NCBI GenBank assembly: GCA_030750865.1
Contig: JASMHE010000013.1
Span: 62,001 to 126,000 of the forward strand
Direction of reading: 5' to 3'
DNA length: 64,000 nt
Source: Alphaproteobacteria bacterium
Lineage (GTDB): Bacteria; Pseudomonadota; Alphaproteobacteria; Micavibrionales; Micavibrionaceae
Each line of letters starts with the position of its first letter. Within the stretch, counting starts at the first letter, position 1. Shown here in pieces: positions 9,099 to 18,564 of the stretch. Position numbers and translations under genes: made by a program. The notes under the pieces are model-generated. The model saw only the letters and a list, made by a program, of their open reading frames with translations. It made no database searches and was not told the DNA's origin.

Positions 9099-10343
9099 AT
9101 GAAAATTGCGGTCTTTATTGCATTCAAACATATCTTGTCACGCAAGCGGCAAAGCCTCGTGTCCGTGATGGGAATTGTCATTGGCGTGGCATTCTTTCTG
9201 GCGATTTCTTCGTTGATGCAAGGCTCGCAAAAGGACTTTATCAAGCGCTTGATTGATAATGCGCCGCATATCACGGTTTCAGATGATTTCAGGGCGGCAA
9301 AGCCGCAGCCGGTGTCAAAGATGTATCCGCATGGTTTGGTTGAGCTGCGCAGCGTGAAGCCCTTGACAGAAACACGGGGCATTCGCGGGTATCAGAAAAT
9401 TCTGGATGAACTGAAGGCAACGCCGGGTGTGCGGGCCTCGGCGGTGTTGAACGGGCAGGCCTTGCTCAGCTTTGCAGGGCAGGATGTGAATATCAATCTG
9501 AACGGGATGATACCGCAAGAAATGCGGGAGATCACCACGATTGAGGACAATATGCTCAAAGGCAGTGTCGATGATCTTGCCGCAGACCGGAACGGTATTA
9601 TTCTGGGACAGCCTTTGCTTGATAAAATGTCTTTGAATTTTGGCGATAACATTACATTGGCGGCGGCAACCGGACAGGTGCGCGTTTTCCGCATCATCGG
9701 GACATTCAGAACAGGACGGGCCGAATATGACGAACGGCAGGCCTTTGTCGATATTGAACGGGTGCAATCATTGCTTGGACGTGCAAATCGTGCCAATTCG
9801 ATTATCATCAAGATGGATAACCCCGATGATGCTTTATCATTTTCCCGCACATTGGAACGGAAGATCGGCTATAAATCTGTCTCGTGGCAGGAGGCAACGG
9901 AAGATTTGCTGAACACGCTGGTGATCCGCAACATCATCATGTATTCGGTGGTTAGTGCTGTTTTAATTGTGGCTGCGTTCGGTATCTATAATATCATCTC
10001 GACGGTTGTGATGGAAAAACACCGTGATATTGCGATCTTGAAATCAATAGGATTTCGTGCGGCGGATATCAAACGGATTTTTCTGATACAGGGGGTCGTT
10101 CTCGGTTTTGCCGGATTGATTGCAGGATTGCCGCTTGGGTGCGGTTTGATGTACGCGCTGATGCAGATACGTTTTAACCCGCCCGGCGCGACAGAGCCCG
10201 TGAATATGCCGCTGGATTGGAGCGTGCCGCAATTCGTGATCGCGGGGGCCTTTGCGCTGGTCGCGGCGGTACTTGCGGCATGGCTTCCGGCCCGTAAAGC
10301 GGCACAGGTTCTGCCTGTCGATATTTTGCGCGGGGGGATGTAG
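9099..10343 (+). CDS. ABC transporter permease, FtsX/MacB-type
   Basis: A 414-residue permease with the four-helix FtsX/MacB layout: one transmembrane helix near the N-terminus (about residues 20-40), a large periplasmic domain (about 45-270), and three C-terminal helices. Part of the last region reads KHRDIAILKSIGFRAADIKRIF, typical of the coupling segment. It should form a dimer that works with the ATPase encoded 3 bp downstream and the adaptor upstream. Such complexes export substrates from the periplasm or pull lipids or peptides from the inner membrane. No substrate can be read from the sequence; position after a copper uptake locus hints at a link but does not show it. Confidence 0.86.
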   Translation: MKIAVFIAFKHILSRKRQSLVSVMGIVIGVAFFLAISSLMQGSQKDFIKRLIDNAPHITVSDDFRAAKPQPVSKMYPHGLVELRSVKPLTETRGIRGYQKILDELKATPGVRASAVLNGQALLSFAGQDVNINLNGMIPQEMREITTIEDNMLKGSVDDLAADRNGIILGQPLLDKMSLNFGDNITLAAATGQVRVFRIIGTFRTGRAEYDERQAFVDIERVQSLLGRANRANSIIIKMDNPDDALSFSRTLERKIGYKSVSWQEATEDLLNTLVIRNIIMYSVVSAVLIVAAFGIYNIISTVVMEKHRDIAILKSIGFRAADIKRIFLIQGVVLGFAGLIAGLPLGCGLMYALMQIRFNPPGATEPVNMPLDWSVPQFVIAGAFALVAAVLAAWLPARKAAQVLPVDILRGGM

Positions 10344-10346
10344 GTC

Positions 10347-11027
10347 ATGACCAAAACATTGCTCGAGACAAAAAACGTAACCCGTATCCTGTCTGGTGAA
10401 GTGCCGGTGACGTTGGTCAAAGATGTGTCTGTTTCCATCGATCGGGGCGAATTTATTACCATTACTGGTCCGTCCGGGTCAGGGAAATCATCGCTGCTTT
10501 ACCTGCTGGGGTTACTTGATAAACCGACGAAAGGCGTTGTTATGGTTGAGGGACAAGATACGACGACGATGCGTGAAAACCCGCTTGCTGCCCTGCGACT
10601 TGAAAAACTGGGGTTTGTGTTCCAGTTCCATTTTCTATTGCCTGAATTCACGGCATTGGAAAATGTGACATTGCCGATGCGGCGCTTGGGAAAGCTTGGT
10701 GAAAAAGAACGGCGGGCACGGGCAGAAAAATTGCTCGGTGATCTTGGGCTGGGCGACCAAATGCATAAATTGCCAAAGCAAATGTCCGGCGGTCAATGTC
10801 AGCGTGTGGCGGTGGCGCGTGCACTGGCAAACGATCCTGTGTTGATATTGGCTGACGAGCCGACAGGCAACCTTGATACGGCGTCCAGTAAAGTCGTGCA
10901 GAATATTTTAAAGGATCTGGCCCACAAACAGAACCGAACGGTGATTGCCGTGACACATGATACGGATTTTGCCGACATGGCCGACCGCCGCATTCATCTG
11001 GTCGATGGCGCAATTGTTCCTGTGTGA
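10347..11027 (+). CDS. ABC transporter ATP-binding protein, MacB/LolD-type
   Basis: Cytoplasmic ATPase of 226 residues with a complete motif set: Walker A GPSGSGKSS, Q-loop in VFQFHFLLPEFTALENV, signature SGGQCQRVAVARAL, Walker B LILADEPTGNLD, and H-loop AVTHD. The form of the Q-loop region is typical of the LolD/MacB family that drives FtsX-type permeases. It is the last gene of the adaptor-permease-ATPase set and starts 3 bp after the permease stop. The set is intact, unlike the type I secretion ATPases at 27.8-31.7 kb. Confidence 0.92.
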   Translation: MTKTLLETKNVTRILSGEVPVTLVKDVSVSIDRGEFITITGPSGSGKSSLLYLLGLLDKPTKGVVMVEGQDTTTMRENPLAALRLEKLGFVFQFHFLLPEFTALENVTLPMRRLGKLGEKERRARAEKLLGDLGLGDQMHKLPKQMSGGQCQRVAVARALANDPVLILADEPTGNLDTASSKVVQNILKDLAHKQNRTVIAVTHDTDFADMADRRIHLVDGAIVPV

Positions 11028-11066
11028 GTGTGATAATAAAGTGACCTTATTTTATATAGTGCCGCT

Positions 11067-11792
11067 TTATAACCCAAGCCCGCGCAGGAAATAGCCGATC
11101 AGAAAGGCCAGTCCCGCAGCGGCGATCCCGATAATCAGTGTTTCCATGCCTTGCCGCCACCAGGTGTGAACGGACCAGCGACTTTTGACAGAGCCAATGC
11201 CGAAGAATGTCAGGGCCGATAAGCAAAGTGCCAGATAAAAGGCGTGCGGCAGTGCAAAAGCGTAGGGCAGAAGCGGAACAGCCCCGCAAAGCACAAAGGC
11301 GCCGAATGTATGTAGGCCCGTTTTGTGTGGTGGTTTTAAGGTTTGGCTGACGCCATATTCTTCTTGCATCATAACGTCAATCCAGGCGTTACGGTTCTGT
11401 GAAACGACATCGACGACCCGCTCCAGGTCTTTGCCCTGAAAGCCTTTTGCGGCATAAATCTGTCGGATTTCTTCTTTCTCGCCATCCGGATTATTGTCGA
11501 TATGGTTGTTTTCAATCTCGCGCAGGCGTTCATAGATGTCTTCGTCCGTGCGGGCGCTGCTATATGCGCCGGCGGCCATCGAAAAACCGTCACCGATCAA
11601 ATTGGCAATGCCGAGAATGATGACGATAGCCGGCGACAGGCTGGCGCCTGTGACACCTGCGACAATGGCAAAGGTTGTGACGATTCCGTCAATGCCGCCA
11701 TAAACCCATTCGCGCATGTAATTCGGTTTGGGGCCTTTGGCAAGGCGGTCCCGTATGGCATCGGGGGCATGGCTATGGTCATGTTCAAGCAC
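11067..11792 (-). CDS. VIT1/CCC1-family metal transporter
   Basis: Inner-membrane protein of 241 residues in the VIT/CCC1 family, whose known members move iron or manganese out of the cytosol. Seen: a His/Asp-rich N-terminus (LEHDHSHAPDA), the family motif YGGIDGIVTTFAIVAGVTGA in the first helix, GDGFSMAAGAYSS in the second, an acidic cytoplasmic insertion (about residues 85-150), and three more helices to the end. The start overlaps the end of the upstream LOG-family gene by 8 bp, so the two are probably co-transcribed. Confidence 0.88.
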   Translation of the reverse strand: MLEHDHSHAPDAIRDRLAKGPKPNYMREWVYGGIDGIVTTFAIVAGVTGASLSPAIVIILGIANLIGDGFSMAAGAYSSARTDEDIYERLREIENNHIDNNPDGEKEEIRQIYAAKGFQGKDLERVVDVVSQNRNAWIDVMMQEEYGVSQTLKPPHKTGLHTFGAFVLCGAVPLLPYAFALPHAFYLALCLSALTFFGIGSVKSRWSVHTWWRQGMETLIIGIAAAGLAFLIGYFLRGLGL

Positions 11793-12471
11793 AGATTTTT
11801 TCTCCTATATTTTGTAGGCGGATGATATCAAGTGCTTCTTGCGGATCATCCGTCATGCGGGCAAAGTTCAGTTCCAGATCATGGGCGTCAATCGTACCGT
11901 GCCGTACCATTGTTTCCCGCAGGAAGGGGCCGAGTTTCTGCCAGTAATCCCGTCCCATCACGACAACAGGGAACCCGCAAATCTTGTCGGTTTGCATCAA
12001 GGTGCCCGTTTCAAAGATTTCGTCCATTGTGCCGAATCCGCCCGGAAACAGGATAAAAGCTTGGGAATATTTTAGCAGCATGACTTTGCGGACAAAGAAG
12101 TAATGGAATTCTGTCTGGATATCGAGATAGGGGTTCGGTTCTTGTTCCTGTGGCAGTTGGATGTTGCACCCGATGGATAATGCGCCCGCATCTTGTGCTC
12201 CTTTATTTGCGGCCTCCATAATGCCGGGGCCGCCGCCTGTCATGATGTTGTATCCGTTTGATGCAAGCAGGTGGGCGGTGTCATAGGCCAGTTTGTAATA
12301 AGGGTGGTCGGGGGCAAAACGCGCAGACCCGAAAACAGTCACGCAGTGATTCACGTTCCGCAGCGTTTTAAACCCTTTGCGGAATTCTTGCCATATGCGA
12401 ATGGAACGCCATAAATCGGCGGCATAATTTTTCGGCCCCTGTAAAAGGCTTTGATCATGATTGTGTTTCAT
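11785..12471 (-). CDS. LOG-family protein (Rossmann fold, TIGR00730-like)
   Basis: A 228-residue protein of the lysine-decarboxylase-like/LOG family, whose characterised members hydrolyse nucleoside 5'-monophosphates to the free base and ribose phosphate (cytokinin activation in plants). Diagnostic motifs are GGGPGIMEAANKGA and PGGFGTMDEIFE, the latter holding the catalytic glutamate. The first 50 residues before FGSARF are longer than in the shortest homologues. It leads a two-gene unit with the VIT transporter and diverges from the MBL nuclease gene. Physiological substrate in bacteria of this type is unclear. Confidence 0.9.
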   Translation of the reverse strand: MKHNHDQSLLQGPKNYAADLWRSIRIWQEFRKGFKTLRNVNHCVTVFGSARFAPDHPYYKLAYDTAHLLASNGYNIMTGGGPGIMEAANKGAQDAGALSIGCNIQLPQEQEPNPYLDIQTEFHYFFVRKVMLLKYSQAFILFPGGFGTMDEIFETGTLMQTDKICGFPVVVMGRDYWQKLGPFLRETMVRHGTIDAHDLELNFARMTDDPQEALDIIRLQNIGEKICA

Positions 12472-12537
12472 ATTGCTCTTTTTTATTTTTTATTTCATTC
12501 TTATCGGATTGCAATCAATTTAGAAAGTAGGGTTTTG

Positions 12538-13893
12538 ATGAAACTGACATTTATGGGGGCAACAGGCACAGTAACAGGGTCGAAATACCTGCTGGAAGAC
12601 GGCAATAAACGCATTCTGGTGGACTGCGGATTGTTTCAGGGATTAAAAGAATTACGGTTGCGCAATTGGAAAGCTTTTCCCGTCGATCCGGGATCAATCG
12701 ACAGCGTATTGTTGACACATGCCCATATTGACCATAGCGGTTATTTGCCGTTGTTGGTAAAGAACGGATTTAAAGGCAAAATTTATTGTACCGAAGCGAC
12801 ATATGATTTGTGCCGCATTTTGTTGCCTGATTGCGGGCGCATACAGGAAAGTGATGCCGAGCGTGCCAACCGGTACGGTTATACAAAACACAGCCCGGCA
12901 CAGCCGCTTTATACTGAAGCCGATGCCTATCAGGCGCTGAAATTATTCAAGACGGTTCCGTTCGGTAAAGACCATTTCCTGAGTGATTTTTTACGTTTCA
13001 ATATCAACCGGGCAGGCCATATTCTGGGCGCAGGCAGCATCAAGGTCAGTGACGGGCAGACATCTATTCTGTTCTCCGGTGATCTGGGACGGCCGCACGA
13101 TCCGATCATGAAAGCGCCGGTACAGGTGCAGGATGCGGATTATCTTGTGTTGGAATCAACATATGGTGACCGGTTGCATGAGGGACATGACCCGATGGAA
13201 AAAATGGCCGATATTATAAACAGAACCGTGAAGCGCGGCGGTATTGTTATTATTCCGTCTTTTGCTGTTGGACGGGCGCAGCTTATTTTATATTACGTGC
13301 ATGAATTGATACGGCAGAAAAAGATTCCGAAGCTGCCTGTTTATCTGGATAGTCCGATGGCCATTGACGCGACAAAGATATGGCAAAACCATGTTGATGA
13401 ACATCGTCTTGATGCCAAAAAATGCGGTGAAGTTTGCCGCACGGCAAAATATACGCAAACTGTCGAAGAATCGAAGGCGCTGGATACACGCGCGGTTCCT
13501 GCAATCGTCATTTCGGCCAGCGGTATGGCGACAGGCGGCCGCGTTTTGCATCATATTGCGCGCTATATCGGTGATGAAAAGAACACGATTTTGTTTGCCG
13601 GATATCAGGCTGCCGGAACGCGCGGTTCCCGTCTTGTGCATGGTGAAAAAGAAATCAAGTTATTCGGACGTCTGTTTCCGGTCCGTGCGGAAATCAATAA
13701 TTTGAATACCTTGTCGGCGCATGCTGACTATGCAGAGATTCTCGATTGGTTGCGCGGCTTCCGCGAAGCGCCGCGTAAAACATTCCTGACGCATGGTGAG
13801 CCGGAAGCCGCCAGTTCGTTCAAGTTCAAGATAGAAGAACATCTTGGCTGGAATGTCGAGATTCCGACTTACATGGAGCAAGTGGAATTATAA
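12538..13893 (+). CDS. MBL-fold beta-CASP ribonuclease-like protein
   Basis: A zinc-dependent hydrolase of about 451 residues. The metallo-beta-lactamase core includes HAHIDHSGYLP (the H-x-H-x-D-H metal site) and the downstream metal ligand in SGDLG. A beta-CASP insert follows (residues about 230-360, with PSFAVGRAQ and SASGMATGGRV), and a C-terminal RNA-specificity segment contains LSAHADYAEIL. Relatives include CPSF73-like nucleases. The ATG at 12538 is preferred over the longer upstream frame because it has a nearby purine-rich site and begins MKLTFMGATGTVTGS as relatives do. Processing of RNA is the expected activity. Confidence 0.9.
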   Translation: MKLTFMGATGTVTGSKYLLEDGNKRILVDCGLFQGLKELRLRNWKAFPVDPGSIDSVLLTHAHIDHSGYLPLLVKNGFKGKIYCTEATYDLCRILLPDCGRIQESDAERANRYGYTKHSPAQPLYTEADAYQALKLFKTVPFGKDHFLSDFLRFNINRAGHILGAGSIKVSDGQTSILFSGDLGRPHDPIMKAPVQVQDADYLVLESTYGDRLHEGHDPMEKMADIINRTVKRGGIVIIPSFAVGRAQLILYYVHELIRQKKIPKLPVYLDSPMAIDATKIWQNHVDEHRLDAKKCGEVCRTAKYTQTVEESKALDTRAVPAIVISASGMATGGRVLHHIARYIGDEKNTILFAGYQAAGTRGSRLVHGEKEIKLFGRLFPVRAEINNLNTLSAHADYAEILDWLRGFREAPRKTFLTHGEPEAASSFKFKIEEHLGWNVEIPTYMEQVEL

Positions 13894-13920
13894 GCCTTGA
13901 TTACTGTGCGATCCGGCACG

Positions 13921-14778
13921 TTATCTGAACAACAGGAGCGGCACTTTACAGGTTTTAATCAGGGATGCCGTGGTGCTGCCCAGCAACAGGCTGCGCACGC
14001 GGGAATGGCTGTATGCGCCTGTGATCAATAAATCAATGTCGTTATCTTTGACATAGGCCGCAATGGCCTGATCGGGGTGGGCGCTTTTGGCGTGTGTGAC
14101 CTGTACATCAAAACCCGCATCTTTCAGTTTTTCTTCTGTTTCTGTTGTGTCGATTTTGTCATTGTCGCCGGACTCGACAGCCAGAAGGTGGGCGTCCAGT
14201 CCTTTTAACAGTGGGCTGGATGCGATGAAATCAACTGCCTTGCGGACGCTGTCTTTACCGTCATAGGCAATGACGAACCGTTTGATCGGGCGCGCAACAG
14301 AAGAGACGACAAATAACGGTTTATGGATGGCGCGTGCCGTTTTTTCCAGATTAGCCCCTAAAAAGGCGGAGTCTGTGTCGGCGTGTTCGCCGCGCTTGCC
14401 GATGAAAACCATATCTGTTTCCGGTTCCAGTTCCTGAATGGTTTCAACAAGGCTGCCTCTGCGATGCAGCAGGTTGACGGTTTCTGCGCCCGATGCTTTC
14501 AGGATTTTCTCGCCATGCTCTAAAATAATGCGGCCTTTTTCCTGATCGAGGCGTCCGCGTCCTTCATCGACTTTTGTTAGTTCTGCGAGCAAGTCGCTAC
14601 GGGCGCCGAGGCCGATGGAACCGGTATGATCGTTGCCCGGAGCTTTGTAATCGGAATGGCGGCGCAAGACATGCAGTAAGTCGATCTCTGCGCCAAGACG
14701 TTCAGCGACCCATGCGGCATTTGTGCAGATATTATCGGCATAGGCTGAGCCATCAATGCAAACCAGTAATTTTGTCAT
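13921..14778 (-). CDS. universal stress protein with two USP domains
   Basis: A cytoplasmic protein of 285 residues made of two UspA-type domains in tandem (about 1-145 and 150-285). The second domain ends with GAYSHSRVRSLLLGSTTASL, matching the ATP-binding G-x2-G-x9-G-S/T pattern. The first has the less regular IGKRGEHADTDSAFLGANLE. Such proteins act in stress and energy-limitation responses. It is transcribed in the same direction as the SulP gene upstream (58 bp gap), an arrangement often seen for SulP and USP genes. Confidence 0.92.
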   Translation of the reverse strand: MTKLLVCIDGSAYADNICTNAAWVAERLGAEIDLLHVLRRHSDYKAPGNDHTGSIGLGARSDLLAELTKVDEGRGRLDQEKGRIILEHGEKILKASGAETVNLLHRRGSLVETIQELEPETDMVFIGKRGEHADTDSAFLGANLEKTARAIHKPLFVVSSVARPIKRFVIAYDGKDSVRKAVDFIASSPLLKGLDAHLLAVESGDNDKIDTTETEEKLKDAGFDVQVTHAKSAHPDQAIAAYVKDNDIDLLITGAYSHSRVRSLLLGSTTASLIKTCKVPLLLFR

Positions 14779-14835
14779 TCTTATCGTCCTTTTTCGCGTT
14801 TCGTCTTTCTGTCGTTTTTTTTTATGATCGTCTTT

Positions 14836-16326
14836 TTAATGTTGGTCCATCAGCTTGAGCGCGTCCGGTTTATCATGAATGGCCAAGCGATCAACAAGTG
14901 TGGCGCTGGCTTTGTTCATGCCGATAATCTCGACATCCGTACCTTCGCGGCGGAATTTCAAGACAACCTTATCTAATGCGCCAATGGCAGACAAGTCCCA
15001 GAAATGGGCGTTACTGACATCAATAGTGACATGTTCGATAACTTCTTTGAAGTCGAAAGCGGCTGAAAACTGATCGGCAGAGGCAAAGAAAACCTGCCCG
15101 TACACCGTGTAGGTGCGGCGGTTTTCCGCATCGTCGCGTGTTGACCGGATTTCCAGAAACTGTGCCACTTTGCGTGCGAACAGCAGGGCGCTCATTAATA
15201 CACCGACAAAGACGCCGATAGCCAGATCGTGGGTAAAGACAACCACAATCACGGTCGTCACCATAACAAGGCTGGCGCCTTTCGGGTGTGTGCGCAGGTT
15301 GGTGATGGATGACCAACTGAATGTCCCGATGGACACCATGATCATGACGGCGACAAGGGCGGCCATCGGAATTTGACGCACCCAGTCACCCAGCACAAGG
15401 ATCAGGAATAACAGGAATAGGCCAGCAAACAATGTTGACAGGCGGCCACGACCACCTGATTTCACGTTGATGACGGATTGACCGATCATCGCACAGCCCG
15501 CCATGCCGCCAAAGAAACCGGCGACGATATTGGCAATGCCTTGTCCTTTACATTCACGGTTTTTATCGCTGGGCGTGTCTGTCAGATCATCGACAATCGT
15601 GGCCGTCATTAATGATTCCAGAAGACCCACAGCCGTCAGGGTGACCGCATAAGGGAAAATGATTTGCAGTGTTTCGAAGTTCAGCGGAATGTCCGGCAGC
15701 AAGAACACAGGGAACGTTGCCGGCAATTCGCCCATATCACCGACCGTGCGTAAATCGAAATTGAAAAAGATGCTGATCGCGGTCAGAAGAATAATACACA
15801 CGAGCGGCGACGGTATGGCTTTTGTAAAGCGCGGCAGGATGTAAATAATGGCCAGACCTGCGGCGACCATGCCGTACATTAGCGGTCCCGCCCCGTTGAA
15901 TTCCGGCAGCTGGGCCATGAAAATCAGGATGGCAAGCGCATTGACAAAGCCGGTGACCACCGAGCGCGAGACAAACCGCATCAGGCTGCCCAGCTTGAAG
16001 GTTCCGGCCAGTATTTGCAGAATGCCGGTCAGGATGGTTGCGGCCAGCAGATATTCAAGGCCGTGTTCTTTGACCAGCGTGACCATGACGAGCGCCATTG
16101 CCCCTGTCGCGGCTGAAATCATACCCGGCCGTCCGCCGGTAAAGGCAATGACGACGGCAATACAGAATGAGGCATAAAGTCCGACCTTCGGATCAACGCC
16201 GGCGATGATCGAAAATGCAATGGCCTCGGGGATGAGGGCGAGGGCCACCACCATTCCTGCCAACAGGTCGTTTTTTACATTGCCAAACCAATGTTGTTTC
16301 ATGCGTTCTAAAGATAATGACAGCAT
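14836..16326 (-). CDS. SulP-family anion transporter with STAS domain
   Basis: Inner-membrane permease of 496 residues with ten or more hydrophobic segments and a C-terminal cytoplasmic STAS domain (about residues 395-490, with [20 protein letters not shown]). The family carries sulfate, bicarbonate or other anions with sodium or protons. The N-terminal motif [20 protein letters not shown] is characteristic. Substrate cannot be told from the sequence; many bacterial members of this size are bicarbonate carriers. It is followed by the stress protein gene. Confidence 0.9.
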   Translation of the reverse strand: MLSLSLERMKQHWFGNVKNDLLAGMVVALALIPEAIAFSIIAGVDPKVGLYASFCIAVVIAFTGGRPGMISAATGAMALVMVTLVKEHGLEYLLAATILTGILQILAGTFKLGSLMRFVSRSVVTGFVNALAILIFMAQLPEFNGAGPLMYGMVAAGLAIIYILPRFTKAIPSPLVCIILLTAISIFFNFDLRTVGDMGELPATFPVFLLPDIPLNFETLQIIFPYAVTLTAVGLLESLMTATIVDDLTDTPSDKNRECKGQGIANIVAGFFGGMAGCAMIGQSVINVKSGGRGRLSTLFAGLFLLFLILVLGDWVRQIPMAALVAVMIMVSIGTFSWSSITNLRTHPKGASLVMVTTVIVVVFTHDLAIGVFVGVLMSALLFARKVAQFLEIRSTRDDAENRRTYTVYGQVFFASADQFSAAFDFKEVIEHVTIDVSNAHFWDLSAIGALDKVVLKFRREGTDVEIIGMNKASATLVDRLAIHDKPDALKLMDQH

Positions 16327-16501
16327 CAGACTGTATGCTCCGTATTCCGGTTTTTATTTTCAGGGATTGCCCGAACGACCGTCTGTGCAAGGGCAACAGA
16401 CTGCAAACTCGTGCGTTCGCGCAGCACTATAAGGGCTGTGGTTTGAAACACAACCCTTTATCTTCTGTTTTTCAGCTCTTGTGCTGTTTGGGGGTGTGGG
16501 G

Positions 16502-17128
16502 TTATTGCCCCGTTTGACTGCGTGGAAATTGTTTGAAAAATTGATGGATCAACGGACGGGCATATGTTTCCAGATCCATTTTGTCGGGATCGTCCAGATA
16601 AAGCGTGACGATGCCTTTCAGATAACAATCCAGACTGAGTGTCAGAATCTCCGGATCGGTGTCGTCAATGATAATGCCTTGATCATGGGCGCGTTCGAAA
16701 TAACGTTTGAACAATTCAAAGCTTTTGGTTTTGCGCTGTTCATGTTCGTCTTTATAGACGGCCTGATCGCCGGAGTAATTACATTTAATCATGAACACGC
16801 GGGCGGCCTGCCGTTTTTGCAGATTGTTTGTCAGCTCCAGCAGTAAATTGACGCATAATGTTTCAAGCTGTTCGATCGGATGGGGGTGATCTTTTTCGCA
16901 ATCTTCTAAAATCATCTCGGCCAGTGGCTGGAACAGGCGCACATGGAGCGCATCAAAGATTTCGGCTTTATTTTTAAAGTGCCAATAGATCGCACCGCGC
17001 GTGACATTGGCTTGTTTGGCAATGTCCTGCAAGGACGTATTCGATACGCCGTTTTCTGAAAACAGGGCAACGGCGGCATCCAGAATATCGTTACGCGTTT
17101 GCTGTGCTTCCTCTTTTGTGCGTCGCAT
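16502..17128 (-). CDS. TetR-family repressor, AcrR-like
   Basis: A DNA-binding repressor of 208 residues. The N-terminal helix-turn-helix (TSLQDIAKQANVTRGAIYWHFKNKAEIF) is the AcrR/TtgR type, followed by a ligand-binding C-terminal domain. The ATG at 17128 is chosen over the upstream in-frame ATG because AAAGG precedes it and the protein then starts MRRTKEEAQQTR like its relatives. It diverges from the RND pump operon, and the intergenic palindrome lies over promoters for both directions, so it very probably represses the pump and itself until a drug or metabolite binds. Confidence 0.92.
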   Translation of the reverse strand: MRRTKEEAQQTRNDILDAAVALFSENGVSNTSLQDIAKQANVTRGAIYWHFKNKAEIFDALHVRLFQPLAEMILEDCEKDHPHPIEQLETLCVNLLLELTNNLQKRQAARVFMIKCNYSGDQAVYKDEHEQRKTKSFELFKRYFERAHDQGIIIDDTDPEILTLSLDCYLKGIVTLYLDDPDKMDLETYARPLIHQFFKQFPRSQTGQ

Positions 17129-17144
17129 TAAAATACCTTTTATA

Positions 17145-17173
17145 TTGACAACATACATTCATGTATGTATGTT
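17145..17173 (+). promoter_or_regulatory. sigma-70-type promoter for the RND pump operon
   Basis: TTGACA (17145-17150), a 17-base spacer, then TATGTT (17168-17173). The repressor palindrome fills the spacer, so bound repressor would block RNA polymerase directly. The first gene of the pump starts at 17254. Confidence 0.7.
17151..17172. promoter_or_regulatory. TetR/AcrR-type operator palindrome
   Basis: A 22-bp inverted repeat with arms ACATACAT and ATGTATGT around a near-symmetric centre containing CATG. It closely resembles the known AcrR/TtgR operator, which also has TACATACAT and ATGTATGTA arms. It overlaps the pump promoter spacer and the predicted start of the repressor transcript. Confidence 0.85.
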
Positions 17174-17174
17174 T

Positions 17175-17203
17175 ATAGTATATATTTATTATGAATTTGT
17201 CTA
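17175..17203 (-). promoter_or_regulatory. divergent promoter for the TetR repressor gene
   Basis: On the minus strand TAGACA (complement of 17198-17203), a 17-base spacer and TACTAT (complement of 17175-17180). Its transcription start would fall inside the palindromic operator, consistent with autoregulation. Confidence 0.6.
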
Positions 17204-17253
17204 GAAAATTTACCCCTCTAGAGTAATTTTCCAGAAATATCAAGAGCTTGATC

Positions 17254-18558
17254 ATGAAAAAACATTATATCCTTATTGCGTTACTTTTTGTTCTGACCGG
17301 GGTTGTGTCTTTCTCTGTGTGGAAATATACAGGTGCCGAAGACGGGACGGCAAGTGCTGCCTCCTCTGCAGCCGCTCCCGCGCAACCTGTCTCCGTTCTT
17401 GAAGTGAAGCAAGAGCAAATCATGTTGTCACGCACTTTGCCCGGACGTGTGTCGGCCTTTCGTCAGTCTCAGGTTCGTCCGCAGGTCAACGGTTTGATTA
17501 TGGAACGTTTGTTTGAAGAAGGCAGTTATGTTGAGGAAGGTCAGCAGCTCTATCAGATTGATGATGCCCGTTATAAAGCCGCATTGGCCAGTGCGCAGGC
17601 CGATTTGCGGAGTGCGCGGTCAACAATCGCATCCATCAAGGCGCGGACCGATCGTTACAAAAAACTGGTCAAGATTGATGCCGTCAGCCAGCAGGAATAT
17701 GATGATGTGAAAGCCCAGCTTGATCAGGCCAATGCCGCCGTTGCGGTGGCAAAAGCGGCTGTGGACGTGGCGCAGGTCAATCTTGATTATACAAAGGTTT
17801 ATGCGCCGATCTCGGGCCGTATTGGCCGGACATTGGTGACGGAAGGGGCGCTTGTGACAGCAAATCAGGCACAGGCGCTGGCTGTTATTACGCAGCTTGA
17901 TCCTGTTTATGTCGATATGCAGCAGGCCAGTATCGAAGCCATGACATTGCAGCAAGCCCGTCTGGAAGGGCAGGAAAGCCTGCCTGTTACATTAATGCTG
18001 GGCGAAAATAACGAGATTGCCTATCCGCATGAAGGGCGTTTGAAATTTTCCGAAGTGACAATTGATGAAACCACAGGGTCGATCACGTTGCGTGCTGTTG
18101 TACCGAACCCGGACGATGTGTTGTTACCGGGATTGTTTGTGCGTGCGGCGCTGGGCGTTGGTGAAAAAGATGTTGTTCTTGTGCCTCAGCGGGCTGCGAT
18201 CCGTAAACCTGATGGATCGCTTAGTGTCTGGGTTGTTGATCAAAATAACACAGCGCAGCCGCGCCCGATTGATGTGAGTAATGCGCATGAAGATAGCTGG
18301 ATTGTAACCGGCGGATTGCAACCGGGTGAGACAGTGATTGTCGCCGGTTATCAGAAGGTTGGTCCTGGTGCACCGGTTTCGCCGAGCCCGTGGCAAGGCT
18401 CACAGGCCGGATCACAAACAGGATCGCAAACAGGGCCGCAACATGATGAACAGGCCGGTGGAATGCAGGCTGATGCCGGTGAGAATACGGTAACGCACTC
18501 ATCGCCGGAACAGGCTGTCGCATTGTCTGAAACGACAGAAAACGAAGAACAGGAATAA
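17254..18558 (+). CDS. RND efflux periplasmic adaptor (AcrA-like)
   Basis: Membrane fusion protein of about 434 residues: N-terminal membrane anchor (YILIALLFVLTGVVSFSVW) without a lipobox cysteine, lipoyl domain (VRPQVNGLIMERLFEEGSYVEEG), coiled-coil hairpin about residues 95-170, second lipoyl half (TKVYAPISGRIGRT) and beta-barrel domains. The tail after residue 375 is a low-complexity stretch with GSQTG repeats and acidic residues, unusual for AcrA. The ATG at 17254 is preferred to the TTG two codons earlier. First gene of the pump operon; the pump gene follows 6 bp later. Confidence 0.93.
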   Translation: MKKHYILIALLFVLTGVVSFSVWKYTGAEDGTASAASSAAAPAQPVSVLEVKQEQIMLSRTLPGRVSAFRQSQVRPQVNGLIMERLFEEGSYVEEGQQLYQIDDARYKAALASAQADLRSARSTIASIKARTDRYKKLVKIDAVSQQEYDDVKAQLDQANAAVAVAKAAVDVAQVNLDYTKVYAPISGRIGRTLVTEGALVTANQAQALAVITQLDPVYVDMQQASIEAMTLQQARLEGQESLPVTLMLGENNEIAYPHEGRLKFSEVTIDETTGSITLRAVVPNPDDVLLPGLFVRAALGVGEKDVVLVPQRAAIRKPDGSLSVWVVDQNNTAQPRPIDVSNAHEDSWIVTGGLQPGETVIVAGYQKVGPGAPVSPSPWQGSQAGSQTGSQTGPQHDEQAGGMQADAGENTVTHSSPEQAVALSETTENEEQE

Positions 18559-18564
18559 TCCGAT

